Assembly: GCF_001757355.1 (NCBI RefSeq) | Contig: NZ_MINO01000011.1 | Location: forward strand, 51,102-115,101 | Origin: Sphingobium phenoxybenzoativorans | GTDB lineage: Bacteria > Pseudomonadota > Alphaproteobacteria > Sphingomonadales > Sphingomonadaceae | Reading direction: 5' to 3' | DNA length: 64,000 bases | In this document: piece by piece, positions 52,197-60,461 of the stretch | How the letters are laid out: the number at the start of each line of letters is the position of its first letter | Position numbering within the stretch: the stretch's first letter is position 1 | Made by a program: the position numbers and the translations under genes | The notes under the pieces: generated by a model | The model's input: the letters and a program-made list of their open reading frames with translations, nothing else | What the model was told of the DNA's origin: nothing | Database searches by the model: none

Positions 52197-52874
52197 TCAT
52201 GAACCCGCCGTCTCCGCCGATGGACGTTGCACGGCGCGCCAGACGATATCCGCAATCTGCAGAGCACGGGAATCCAGCTCCTGATCATCGCCGGTCTCAA
52301 GCAGCCCCAGCTTGAGCGCCAGCGGCTTCAGGCCGAACAGCACGCCGCCGCCATGTGCGACCATCACGGTGATGAGTTGCGCCGGGGTCTCCTGCAAAAT
52401 GCCCGCCTGCGCGCCCTCGGCGATCACTTCCTCCAGCCGGGAATAGCGGTCCGCCAGAATCGTTTCCGCGATATGGTCCAGCCGCGCGCTCTGCACCGTT
52501 CCTTCCTGATTGAGAATCCGCAACATCTCCGGCACGGCGCGGATCGCCTCCAGAACCTGAACGACCGCCGCCTTGAAACGCCCTTCGAGCGTACCCTCCC
52601 TGGGCAGATCGATCATGCGCTTGCGGAATTTCTCCAGGCCATATTCGATACTGGCCTCCCAAAGCTGCTGCTTCGTGCCGAAACGCAGATTGAGCAGTCC
52701 ATGGCTGATGCCGAGCTGCTCCGCCAGGCTCCGCATCGACATGCCCTCATAGCCCGCTTCCGCGAAGGCGCGCAGTGCGGCCTGCAGCAAATGGTCGCGG
52801 GGAATCTCCGCCGCGCCACCCACTGGCGGCCGTCCCCGCCTGCGGTTTTTGGGCGCGCTTTTCTCATCAGACAT
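52197..52874 (-). CDS. TetR-family transcriptional regulator
   Basis: 225 residues. After a basic N-terminus (KNRRRGRPPVG), the helix-turn-helix is FAEAGYEGMSMRSLAEQLGI, then SHGLLNLRFGTKQQLW. The C-terminal part is a ligand domain without obvious relatives. Its ATG overlaps the palindrome 52873-52896 in the divergent promoter with the HsaA-like monooxygenase, so it probably represses itself and that gene. Confidence 0.9.
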   Translation of the reverse strand: MSDEKSAPKNRRRGRPPVGGAAEIPRDHLLQAALRAFAEAGYEGMSMRSLAEQLGISHGLLNLRFGTKQQLWEASIEYGLEKFRKRMIDLPREGTLEGRFKAAVVQVLEAIRAVPEMLRILNQEGTVQSARLDHIAETILADRYSRLEEVIAEGAQAGILQETPAQLITVMVAHGGGVLFGLKPLALKLGLLETGDDQELDSRALQIADIVWRAVQRPSAETAGS

Positions 52875-52896
52875 AAATAGGCACTTGACTATTTAT
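52873..52896. promoter_or_regulatory. Palindrome ATAAATAG-N8-CTATTTAT in a divergent promoter
   Basis: Perfect 8-bp arms (52873-52880 and 52889-52896) with TTGACT between them as a possible -35 for the plus-strand gene. It overlaps the TetR start codon and precedes the monooxygenase ATG at 52964. Likely operator of the adjacent TetR. Confidence 0.6.
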
Positions 52897-52963
52897 ACTC
52901 CAGGGGATCAGATTGTGTCCGAACCGGATGATCGATCATTCGCAAGCGACGGAGAGGATAGCA

Positions 52964-54121
52964 ATGGACATCGCAGAAGAACTGATCGGCCGCGCGCGGG
53001 AATTGCAGCCCGTCATCGCCGCCCGCGCCGCCGCCACGGAACAGAATCGCGCGCCTCTCGACGAAACCATTCGCGACCTTTCCGACGCGGGCCTGTTCAA
53101 GATGCTCTCGCCCAAGCGTTTCGGCGGATATGAGCTGCACGTCGACACAATGACCGAGGTTTGCCGCCTGATCGCCGCGGCATGCCCGTCCACCGGCTGG
53201 GTTACGTCCTTCTATATCGGGCATAATTGGCTCCATGCCGTCTTCCCGGAAAAGTCGCAGGAGGAGGCGTTCGCCGCCGGTCCCTTCGTGCTCAGTTCCG
53301 GGCAGGTCGCGCCCACCGCCAAGGGCAAGCGCGTCGCCGGAGGGTTTGAGATCAGCGGGCGGCAGGGGTGGAGTTCTGGCGTGGCGCATGCCGACTGGGT
53401 GTTCTTCACCGGCATTGTGACGGCGGAGGGTGAGGCGCCGCACCCCTATATGTTCTGCGTCCCGCGCGCGCAGGTGGAGGTGATCGACACCTGGCATATC
53501 GCGGGCATGCAGGGCACGGGCAGCCGCGACGTGGCGGTGGACGGGCTGTTCGTGCCCGATCATCAGGCGGTGTCGTTCATCCAGCTCATGGACGGCTCCC
53601 ACCCCGGAGCGCAAATCCACGCCAACCCCCTCTACAAGCTGCCCGTGACGACCGCGCTAAGCTTTGAAGTCATGCCGGTCATCGCGGGCGCGCTGCGGGG
53701 CGCGGCCGATACCTTCTCCACGATCATCAGCAGCCGGGTGCAAAGCTATACCGGCCAATCCTATGCCGAGAAGCCGGCCGCGCAGATGCGGGCCGGCCGC
53801 GCTTATGCGCTGGCCGATGCGCTGGATTCGCTGGCGCGCGACGCAGCGCGAAACGTGGTATCGATCGACCGTCATCTGGAGCCGATCGAGCGCGCCCAGT
53901 TGCGCATGCTGTCATCCTATATGACGAAGTTGGCCTGTGACGGGGTGAACGACATCATGCACGGCGCAGGGGGCGATTCCTTCCGCAACGGATGTTCGCT
54001 GCAACGCTATTTCCGCGATCTGAACGTGCTGCGGACCCATGGCGGCCTGGATATCGAGCCGACGTCGGAGCTTTACGGCAAGGTGAAGATGGGCGTGGAC
54101 ATCGGCCAGATCATGCTGTGA
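52964..54121 (+). CDS. Flavin-dependent monooxygenase, acyl-CoA dehydrogenase fold (HsaA-like)
   Basis: 385 residues from ATG 52964 (GGAGAGGA upstream). The N-terminal pattern LSDAGLFKMLSPKRFGGYEL and STGWVTSFYIGHNWLHAVFP, with no acyl-CoA base motif, matches group D two-component monooxygenases such as HsaA, which use reduced flavin and O2 to hydroxylate rings. GWSSGVAHADWVFFTGIV and GTGSRDVAVDGLFVPD follow the family middle domain. A flavin reductase partner is not seen in the window. It is under a divergent TetR and may act on a phenolic or alicyclic ring. Confidence 0.85.
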   Translation: MDIAEELIGRARELQPVIAARAAATEQNRAPLDETIRDLSDAGLFKMLSPKRFGGYELHVDTMTEVCRLIAAACPSTGWVTSFYIGHNWLHAVFPEKSQEEAFAAGPFVLSSGQVAPTAKGKRVAGGFEISGRQGWSSGVAHADWVFFTGIVTAEGEAPHPYMFCVPRAQVEVIDTWHIAGMQGTGSRDVAVDGLFVPDHQAVSFIQLMDGSHPGAQIHANPLYKLPVTTALSFEVMPVIAGALRGAADTFSTIISSRVQSYTGQSYAEKPAAQMRAGRAYALADALDSLARDAARNVVSIDRHLEPIERAQLRMLSSYMTKLACDGVNDIMHGAGGDSFRNGCSLQRYFRDLNVLRTHGGLDIEPTSELYGKVKMGVDIGQIML

Positions 54122-54130
54122 CCAACATGG

Positions 54131-54158
54131 GGGCGGCGGACCGGACGGGCCGCCGCCC
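54131..54158. terminator. GC-rich hairpin, possible bidirectional terminator
   Basis: GGGCGGCGG (54131-54139) pairs with CCGCCGCCC (54150-54158), then TTCGTAATTA. It lies between the convergent monooxygenase and VOC genes. There is no strong U-tract, so termination is tentative. Confidence 0.5.
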
Positions 54159-54165
54159 TTCGTAA

Positions 54166-54627
54166 TTACTCGACCTCTCCACGCGCGAAGGCCGGGCTTG
54201 GCGGGGAATAGGATTCGCCCTGCACCAGTTCCACGAAATTCCGGTCGGGATCGAAAACGCCGCAATGCTGGTAGACCACGCCGCGGGTCGTGGTCGCGGT
54301 TTCCAGTTCCAGCCACGGCTCAAACCCCGCCGCGATCAAAGAGGCATAGGCTTCGCCGATATTGGACACCCGCAATGTCAGGTAGCGCATGCCCGGCGCA
54401 AACCCTTCCACCTGCGGCGCGTCGACCGGCTCATAGAAATAGGTGAGTTTCAGGATCGTGTTGCCCAGCCGGAAACCCCGGACATGGACGAAATCCAGCT
54501 TCGTCTCGCCATAGGGTTCAAAGCCGAGCATATCGATATAGAAGCGCACCATCGCCTCTATGTTGCGCACAATAATGCCTGTTTCGACCGACGATACGGC
54601 GGTTTCGTCAATTACCGGCTTCGCCAT
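54166..54627 (-). CDS. VOC-family (glyoxalase-like) protein
   Basis: 153 residues, two VOC repeats: SVETGIIVRNIEAMVRFYID, then GFEPYGETKLDFVHVRGFRL, and MRYLTLRVSNIGEAYASLIA, ending DPDRNFVELVQGES with a Glu ligand. Metal isomerase, epimerase or dioxygenase roles are possible. It is 49 bases after the aldo-keto reductase and likely the last gene of the operon that starts near 56842. Confidence 0.85.
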   Translation of the reverse strand: MAKPVIDETAVSSVETGIIVRNIEAMVRFYIDMLGFEPYGETKLDFVHVRGFRLGNTILKLTYFYEPVDAPQVEGFAPGMRYLTLRVSNIGEAYASLIAAGFEPWLELETATTTRGVVYQHCGVFDPDRNFVELVQGESYSPPSPAFARGEVE

Positions 54628-54676
54628 GCCATGTCCTCCTCTCTAGATTTGCGGTTTTTCCCTGTGCCTCGCATGT

Positions 54677-55783
54677 TCATCGCGCTGGCTCCCGGCCCAG
54701 ATAGAAGCGGGGGTAGGCGTCCATGCCGACGGGCGTCGTAGCGGGGTCGTATCGGCCTTCCAGGGCATGCGCGGCGGCGTCATCCGCCATCATCGCATTA
54801 TACCATTCCGGATAGGCGGCGGGGATCGCGGATGCCTGTTCCAGCGCAGCCATATCCCGGTCGTCCAGGACGGGCGCAGGTTCGGGCAGGTTGGATTGTA
54901 GCTGCGCCAGATCGCTAACCCCGATCAACACGGACGCGACCGCGCGTTGCCGCGCGACCCAGGCCAGCGCGATCTGGGCGGGCGTCGCGCCACGCCGTTC
55001 CGCAATCTCCCGCAATACGCCGACGACCCGGTCGCCCTTGACGCGATCCAGCGGGCCAAGCGTGAAATGCGCCAGCCGGCCATTGCCGCCGGTCGGATCG
55101 CCGCCCGTATATTTCCCGGTCAGGAACCCGTTGGCGAGCGGACTCCACGCCATGATGCCGATGCCCGCGTCCTCGGCCAGCGCTATGCTGTCATGCTCGA
55201 TCTCGCGGCCCAGCAGCGAATAATATAGTTGCGCGGCGATAAAGCGCGCCCATCCATGGTGCCGCTGCAGCATGACGGCCTTCGATGCGAGCCAGGCGGG
55301 CCAATTGGAATAGCCGATATAGCGCACCTTCCCCTGGCGGACGACATCATCGAGCGCCTGAAGCGTTTCTTCGAGCGGCGTGTACGGGTCCACGCGATGC
55401 ACGATGAACAGGTCGATCCAGTCAGTGCCGAGCCTTTGCAGACTGCCCTCGACACTCGCGATCAGATGGCGGCGGGACAACCCCGCATCGTTAAGCCCGC
55501 GCCCCACCCGCAGCCCGGCTTTCGTGGCGATCACCACATCCCGGCGGCGCGCGCCCAATATCCGTCCGATCATGTCTTCGGACTGGCCCATGCCGTAATA
55601 GTCGGCGGTGTCGATGAAATTGACGCCGCGATCCAGCGCCGCGTTCAGGATCGCGCGCGACCGCTCCTCCGATCCGACGGTCTCCAGACTGACTCCATCG
55701 GGTCCGCCGGACACGAACCCCGGCGTGCCAAGGCAATATTCCGATACGAACAGGCCGGATTGCCCCAGGCGGTTATATTTCAC
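54677..55783 (-). CDS. Aldo/keto reductase
   Basis: 368 residues from GTG 55783, GTGA overlap with the hydrolase. The catalytic tetrad is visible: Asp and Tyr in FIDTADYYGMGQSEDM, Lys in VVIATKAGLRVG, His in IDLFIVHRVDP. NADPH-site residues are in GVSDLAQLQSNL. It reduces a carbonyl or oxidises an alcohol with NADP(H) and is coupled to the epoxide-hydrolase-like gene. Confidence 0.92.
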   Translation of the reverse strand: MKYNRLGQSGLFVSEYCLGTPGFVSGGPDGVSLETVGSEERSRAILNAALDRGVNFIDTADYYGMGQSEDMIGRILGARRRDVVIATKAGLRVGRGLNDAGLSRRHLIASVEGSLQRLGTDWIDLFIVHRVDPYTPLEETLQALDDVVRQGKVRYIGYSNWPAWLASKAVMLQRHHGWARFIAAQLYYSLLGREIEHDSIALAEDAGIGIMAWSPLANGFLTGKYTGGDPTGGNGRLAHFTLGPLDRVKGDRVVGVLREIAERRGATPAQIALAWVARQRAVASVLIGVSDLAQLQSNLPEPAPVLDDRDMAALEQASAIPAAYPEWYNAMMADDAAAHALEGRYDPATTPVGMDAYPRFYLGREPAR

Positions 55784-56739
55784 GGCCGCCCGCCTTTCAA
55801 AAGGTCGCGGCAGAGGCTGATCAGCGCGCCGTTCACAATGCCCGGCCGCTCCCAACTCAGAAAATGCCCGCCGCCTTCGACAATGAACGGGCCGACGATC
55901 CGGTCGTACGCAACCTCAGCCCGGCGCGTCACGATGCGGCCGATAATCTGGTCCGCCTCGCCATAAAGGAACATCGTTTCCGTGCCGACCCGCTGCGCAA
56001 TCAAAGGCGGCGCATACAGAAGCTCCGGCTGGAGCAGCGCGGCATAATAGTTGATCGACGCGCGAAAGGACTCCGCATCTCCGAAGGGCTCGGCGTGAAA
56101 ATCGGCGGCTTCATCGTCAAACACCCCTTCGGCCGCCAGCCGCAACACAGGGCCGCCATCGCGCCAGACGCGGCCTTGGTAGAAACCGCGCACATAGGCT
56201 TTGCGCGCTTCATCGTCCGCAAAGCGCCCCGCAAAGCCGTCGGGATCGGCGCCATGGTCGGTAATATGGCTGGAAAGCGACTGGTTTTCCTTCATCAGAT
56301 CGCCGCCGCATCCGGCCTGCTCATAGGCATCCGGCAGAAAGGGCACCATCGGATTCCAGATCAGTTGGCGGATCACGCGCTCCGGGAATCGGTTGACCAT
56401 GTCGAGCGCGGAAAAAGACCCGAAATCATAGGCCGCCAGCACCCAGCGCTCATGTCCCAGCAAGGCCATCAGGTCGATGAACTGATGCACCGAACGCACC
56501 GGATCGGGATAGCCGTGCGGCGATGGCGGGGAATCTCCCCAGCCGCTGGCGTCCGGCGCAATGACATCGAAACCGGCTTGCGCCAGCGGCCCGATATTGC
56601 GGTAGAATATCCGCTTCGTGCTTGGCCAGCCGTGCAGCATCAGCAGCGGAACGCCGCCCGCCCCTTCCCGCACGAACGCCAGTTCGGTCCCGTCCGGCAA
56701 TGTGCGCCGGTTTATCGCAAAATCGGGGATGTCATGCAT
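55780..56739 (-). CDS. Alpha/beta hydrolase, epoxide-hydrolase-like
   Basis: 319 residues. LMLHGWPSTKRIFYRN contains the HGxP oxyanion motif. The nucleophile elbow WVLAAYDFGSFSALD has an Asp, as in epoxide hydrolases and haloalkane dehalogenases rather than Ser esterases. The catalytic His is in EGGGHFLSWERP. It could open an epoxide or hydrolyse an ester. The start overlaps the stop of a small ORF by eight bases. Confidence 0.9.
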   Translation of the reverse strand: MHDIPDFAINRRTLPDGTELAFVREGAGGVPLLMLHGWPSTKRIFYRNIGPLAQAGFDVIAPDASGWGDSPPSPHGYPDPVRSVHQFIDLMALLGHERWVLAAYDFGSFSALDMVNRFPERVIRQLIWNPMVPFLPDAYEQAGCGGDLMKENQSLSSHITDHGADPDGFAGRFADDEARKAYVRGFYQGRVWRDGGPVLRLAAEGVFDDEAADFHAEPFGDAESFRASINYYAALLQPELLYAPPLIAQRVGTETMFLYGEADQIIGRIVTRRAEVAYDRIVGPFIVEGGGHFLSWERPGIVNGALISLCRDLLKGGRP

Positions 56740-56842
56740 AGCGGCTACTCACCAATCGCTGCGCCGCCTCCATGGCGCGCGCCGGCCAATGGCCAGTGAT
56801 GCGGGCGAAGGCTTTCAGTATGTCGCCAATCGGAAGGGGCAT
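56732..56842 (-). CDS. Small 36-residue ORF, translationally coupled to the hydrolase
   Basis: From ATG 56842 with a strong GAGAGGAA six bases upstream, the ORF encodes MPLPIGDILKAFARITGHWP plus 16 more residues, with amphipathic helical character. Its stop overlaps the hydrolase start by eight bases. It may be a real small protein or a leader that couples translation. A longer reading frame through the operator is unlikely. Confidence 0.45.
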   Translation of the reverse strand: MPLPIGDILKAFARITGHWPARAMEAAQRLVSSRYA

Positions 56843-56931
56843 GCAGGTTCCTCTCGCCGATCGCCCCGCCCGCCGGGCGACGCACCAGCCTGTAATTTTG
56901 AAAAGAGGACTAAACGGCGACAGGCTGCCAG

Positions 56932-56947
56932 TCAACGTATGTGTTGA
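56932..56947. promoter_or_regulatory. TCAACR-N4-TGTTGA palindrome, shared divergent promoter
   Basis: TCAACGTATGTGTTGA (within an 18-bp repeat, 56931-56948). It creates a TTGACT -35 box on both strands, with TTAGAC and TAGTCC at 17-base spacing, serving the DUF2889 gene on plus and the small ORF/hydrolase operon on minus. Confidence 0.65.
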
Positions 56948-56995
56948 CTCTCCTTTCCGCCGGGGCTTAGACTTCCCGTCCAAAAGAGAATGATC

Positions 56996-57685
56996 ATGAT
57001 ATTAAGTGACGACTCCATGCCCTTCTGGCGAAATATCTCGCTGCGCGCGACGGCGCACCGGGTTGAAGGGGAGCTGGTCGATAACGTCCATCACTTCCTC
57101 GTCGCCGTGGACCATGATGGCCGTGCCGTTACGGCAGTTACCGGCGATTCCGTTCGCGTGCCCTGGGTCACCTGTCCCAGCGCCGCGGGACAACTGACGG
57201 CGCTCGTCGCTACGCCCATTTCGATCAGCGCGAAAGCGTCCATAGATCAGACCCGGCAATGCACGCACATGCTTGATCTGGCGCGCCTCGCCATTGCTCA
57301 GGCCGCGCGCGGCGGCCAGCGCGACTACAGGGTGCGGGTCCAATATGACCCCGTGCGCCAGGGCGTCGCCGCCCGGCTGGAGCGGGATGGCGCGCCCTTT
57401 CTGGACTGGCTGGTCAGGGACGGCGTGGTTGTTTCCGATGGCCCATTCCATGGCCACGACACCCATGGGCGGTCGGTCTGGTCCGATGCGGTCATGGCCG
57501 ATCCCGATCTTCGCGAAGCGGGCCTTGTGCTGCGGCGATGCATATTCGTCTATCGCAGCCGCGACTATTCCGCCGCGCGCCGCCGCGCATCCGACACGGC
57601 GAACATGGAGGGCGTGTGTTACTCCTTCCAACCCGAAAGAGCGTCGCTCGCCTTCCGGCCGCCAGGATTCCGCGAACTGCCGTAA
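56996..57685 (+). CDS. DUF2889 family protein (second copy)
   Basis: 229 residues from ATG 56996 (AAAGAGA upstream; ATG 56990 is too close to it). Conserved features as in the first copy: VEGELVDNVHHFLVAVDHDG, RVPWVTCPSAAGQLTALV and RQCTHMLDLARLAIAQ. Clearly diverged from the copy at 51462-52184, so the duplication is not recent. It shares the TCAACR palindrome with the divergent hydrolase operon, which ties this unknown family to the catabolic regulon. Confidence 0.85.
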   Translation: MILSDDSMPFWRNISLRATAHRVEGELVDNVHHFLVAVDHDGRAVTAVTGDSVRVPWVTCPSAAGQLTALVATPISISAKASIDQTRQCTHMLDLARLAIAQAARGGQRDYRVRVQYDPVRQGVAARLERDGAPFLDWLVRDGVVVSDGPFHGHDTHGRSVWSDAVMADPDLREAGLVLRRCIFVYRSRDYSAARRRASDTANMEGVCYSFQPERASLAFRPPGFRELP

Positions 57686-57707
57686 ATCCAACTGCTCACA
57701 ATTTCTA

Positions 57708-57752
57708 TCAACACATGTGTTGACTAAATCAGACTGTCAACATATGCGTGGA
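57708..57752 (+). promoter_or_regulatory. TCAACR-N4-TGTTGA palindrome and half-site, FMO promoter
   Basis: TCAACACATGTGTTGA (57708-57723) is a perfect palindrome. Its end makes TTGACT, with TATGCG 17 bases later as a weak -10. A degenerate second copy TCAACATATGCGTGGA is at 57737-57752. The FMO start is 60-90 bases further on. Confidence 0.65.
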
Positions 57753-57811
57753 AAGAACGAACCAGCGCATGGCAAGACACCAATTGCTCAGCGCCCTGTA
57801 GAGGAATTGAA

Positions 57812-59674
57812 GTGGCTCAGAATAAGTCCAACGGTCTGGATGGCGTGTCGGCGCAGGACGTGGCCGAACTCTGGATTGAGCGGATATCGGCGGCGATCGC
57901 CGCCAGGGACGGCCAGGCTTTTGCCGATATGTTTATCGCCGACGGCTATTGGCGCGATATTCTGTCCCTTACTTGGGCGCGGCCGACTTTTGCAGGCAGG
58001 GCGGCGATTGCGGAGGCGTTTGATACAACGGCGGCCGCCGCCGGTTTTTCGAATATCCGCCTGGCCGCGAACCGCACGGCGCCCCGCCTCTCCCGCCGTT
58101 CGGGACGCGATATGGTGGAGGCATGGTTCGATTTCGACCTGAATGTCGGCACCGGCACGGGTTTCGCCCGGCTCGTGCTGGAGCCATGCGCCAATGGCGC
58201 GGACACCGCCCCCAATCCTCGCACATGGCTGCTGTTGACGGCTTTGCACGAGCTGCATGGATTTAAAGAGAAAGCGGGCCTGAACCGCCCTTCGGGATCG
58301 CATTTTTCAAAAATCGAAAGCCCGCTCAGTTGGCGGCAGTTGCGCGACCATGAAATCGCGTTCGAAGACCGCGACCCCCAGGTGCTGGTCGTCGGCGCTG
58401 GTCAGGGCGGCCTGATCCTGGGCGCCCGGTTGCGCCAGATGGGCATCGACGCGCTGATCATCGACAAATCGGAGCGCGTGGGGGACGTCTGGCGCGGACG
58501 CTATAATAATCTGACGCTGCACAATAAGCTGAACGCCAACCATTTCCCCTATCTGCCCTTCCCGGAGACATGGCCGGTCTGGCTGCCCAAGGATATGCTC
58601 GGCGACTGGCTGGAATCCTACGCCCGGTTCATGGAGCTGAACGTCTGGAACTCCACCGAACTGGTCGAGGCGCATTTTGACGAGGCGGCCGGCATCTGGA
58701 CGGTCACGCTCCGCTGCGCCGATATGAGCATAAGGACGATGCGGGTTCCCCACCTGGTCATCGCCACGGGCGTTTCGGGCGGACTTCCCAAAAAGCCGGA
58801 CATGCCGGGCCTTTCCGACTTCAAGGGCGATGTCGTGCATTCGGGCGAATTCCGCACCGGCATGGATTATGTCGGCCGCAACGCCATGGTCGTCGGCACT
58901 GGAAATTCGGGGCATGACATTGCGCAGGACCTGTATGTCAGCGGCGCCAAGACGGTATCGATCATGCAGCGCGGGGCGACCTGCGTCCTCAGCCTCGAAC
59001 CGAGCGCGATCATCAGCTACTCCATCTATTCGGAAGATACGCCGGTGGAGGACACCGACCTGATGGTCGCGGCCCTGCCGAATGCGATGCTGCTCGATTC
59101 CTACAAATGGATCACCAAGAAAACCGAACAATATGACGCCGAGTTGATCCAGAAGCTCAACAAGGTCGGATTCAAGACCCATAATGGCGACGACAAGACG
59201 GGGTTTCAGTTGCTCTACCTGCGCGGCGCAGGCGGCTATTATATTGATGTCGGGTGCAGCGAACTGCTGATCGATGGGCAGGTCGGCCTCGTGCAATATG
59301 AGGATATCGCCCATTTCGTCGCTGACGGCCTGCTGCTCAAGGACGGCAGGAAAATTCCGCTCGACCTGCTCGTCCAGGCGACGGGGTTCGAAAGCATGGC
59401 GGAGATGGTCCGGCGTTTGCTCGGCGACGAAGTGGCTGACAGGCTCGGCCCCGTCTGGGGCTTTGATGAGGATGACAATATCCGTAACATGTGGACGCGG
59501 ACGCCGCAGCAAGGTCTATGGCTGATGGGCGGCGCAATATTGGAAGCGCGGCTCAACTCGCGTTTTCTCGCGCTGGAGATCAAGGCGTCGCTGGAGGGGC
59601 TGATGCCGGATCGCAACGCCATGCCATTGAGAAAACTGGCGACTGCCCGCAGCCAGGAGAAGATTACCGCGTAA
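57812..59674 (+). CDS. SnoaL-like domain fused to flavin monooxygenase (FMO/BVMO-type)
   Basis: 620 residues from GTG 57812, GAGGAA five bases upstream. Residues 10-160 form a SnoaL/NTF2-like domain (WIERISAAIAARDGQAFADM; GYWRDILSLTWARPTFAGRA). Residues about 190-600 form a flavin monooxygenase: FAD site LVVGAGQGGLILGARLRQMG, the signature FKGDVVHSGEF, NADPH site VVGTGNSGHDIAQDL and DLLVQATGFESMAEM. The combination is known in some fungal/bacterial FMOs, and the N-terminal part may shape substrate entry. It can give hydroxylation or Baeyer-Villiger insertion. It is single-gene, under its own palindrome. Confidence 0.9.
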   Translation: MAQNKSNGLDGVSAQDVAELWIERISAAIAARDGQAFADMFIADGYWRDILSLTWARPTFAGRAAIAEAFDTTAAAAGFSNIRLAANRTAPRLSRRSGRDMVEAWFDFDLNVGTGTGFARLVLEPCANGADTAPNPRTWLLLTALHELHGFKEKAGLNRPSGSHFSKIESPLSWRQLRDHEIAFEDRDPQVLVVGAGQGGLILGARLRQMGIDALIIDKSERVGDVWRGRYNNLTLHNKLNANHFPYLPFPETWPVWLPKDMLGDWLESYARFMELNVWNSTELVEAHFDEAAGIWTVTLRCADMSIRTMRVPHLVIATGVSGGLPKKPDMPGLSDFKGDVVHSGEFRTGMDYVGRNAMVVGTGNSGHDIAQDLYVSGAKTVSIMQRGATCVLSLEPSAIISYSIYSEDTPVEDTDLMVAALPNAMLLDSYKWITKKTEQYDAELIQKLNKVGFKTHNGDDKTGFQLLYLRGAGGYYIDVGCSELLIDGQVGLVQYEDIAHFVADGLLLKDGRKIPLDLLVQATGFESMAEMVRRLLGDEVADRLGPVWGFDEDDNIRNMWTRTPQQGLWLMGGAILEARLNSRFLALEIKASLEGLMPDRNAMPLRKLATARSQEKITA

Positions 59675-59767
59675 GCGCCATCGGCCCTGCGCCGATGGAA
59701 GAAGCTGGCACTTGCGCAAATACATCCGCCCTCGCATAGGACTATTTCTTGTTCAGGCAGAGTGTAG

Positions 59768-60421
59768 ATGGCGGAAGAAAGCGATATCGCGCAAAGGCGC
59801 GCCCTGGCGCGTTCAATCGGTGATCCCGAATACCGGTTGCGGCGGGAAGAAATAATCAGCGCCGCTGCACGCGTGTTCCGGCGTAAAGGATTCCGCGCCG
59901 CGAAGCTGCAGGATATTGCCAAGGAGATCGGCAAGGACCGCGCTTCACTTTATTATTACACATCGGGCAAGGACGAACTGTTCCAGGACGTGGTTGCGGA
60001 GGCTGTCCGCAAGAACGTCGAAATGGTGGAACAACTCTACAAGGAAAAGATCTCGTCGATTGAGAAGTTGCGCGCCCTCGTCGTGCAACTGATGGAATCC
60101 TACGAGGCGCACTACCCCTATCTGTTCGTCTATGTGCAGGAGCCAATGACGCATCTGGACGATAGCACGGAGTGGAGTCGCATGATGATCGCCCTGCAAC
60201 GCCGCTTCGACGAAGGGATCAGGGGAATCATCCGGCAGGGTCTGGAGGATGGTTCGCTCAACGTGCCCCAGGAAAATGTCCGCCTCATCGCCAATGCGAT
60301 CATCGGCATGTGTTCCTGGAGCCATCGCTGGTATCACCCCACCGACACATCATCGGGCAAGCAGATCGGCACCGTTTTCGCCGACGCCATATTGAACGGC
60401 CTCGCCAAGAAGGCGGATTAG
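59768..60421 (+). CDS. TetR-family transcriptional regulator
   Basis: 217 residues. The DNA-binding domain is at residues 20-70 (ISAAARVFRRKGFRAAKLQD, then IAKEIGKDRASLYYYTSGKDEL), and the C-terminal domain has TetR_C_33-like features (YEAHYPYLFVYVQEPMTHLD). It is 93 bases after the FMO on the same strand. Of the local regulators without an obvious private operator, it is a good candidate for the four TCAACR palindromes; its own upstream region shows none. Confidence 0.92.
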   Translation: MAEESDIAQRRALARSIGDPEYRLRREEIISAAARVFRRKGFRAAKLQDIAKEIGKDRASLYYYTSGKDELFQDVVAEAVRKNVEMVEQLYKEKISSIEKLRALVVQLMESYEAHYPYLFVYVQEPMTHLDDSTEWSRMMIALQRRFDEGIRGIIRQGLEDGSLNVPQENVRLIANAIIGMCSWSHRWYHPTDTSSGKQIGTVFADAILNGLAKKAD

Positions 60422-60461
60422 GATCCGGCAAGCCCGCCGGGCCGGTCTTTTGCCAGTCCCG

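Noticed and set aside
60422..60461. Possible hairpin between the TetR and CoA-transferase genes
   Set aside because: Only five or six base pairs of CCGGC/GCCGG; too weak to call a terminator although TCTTTT follows.
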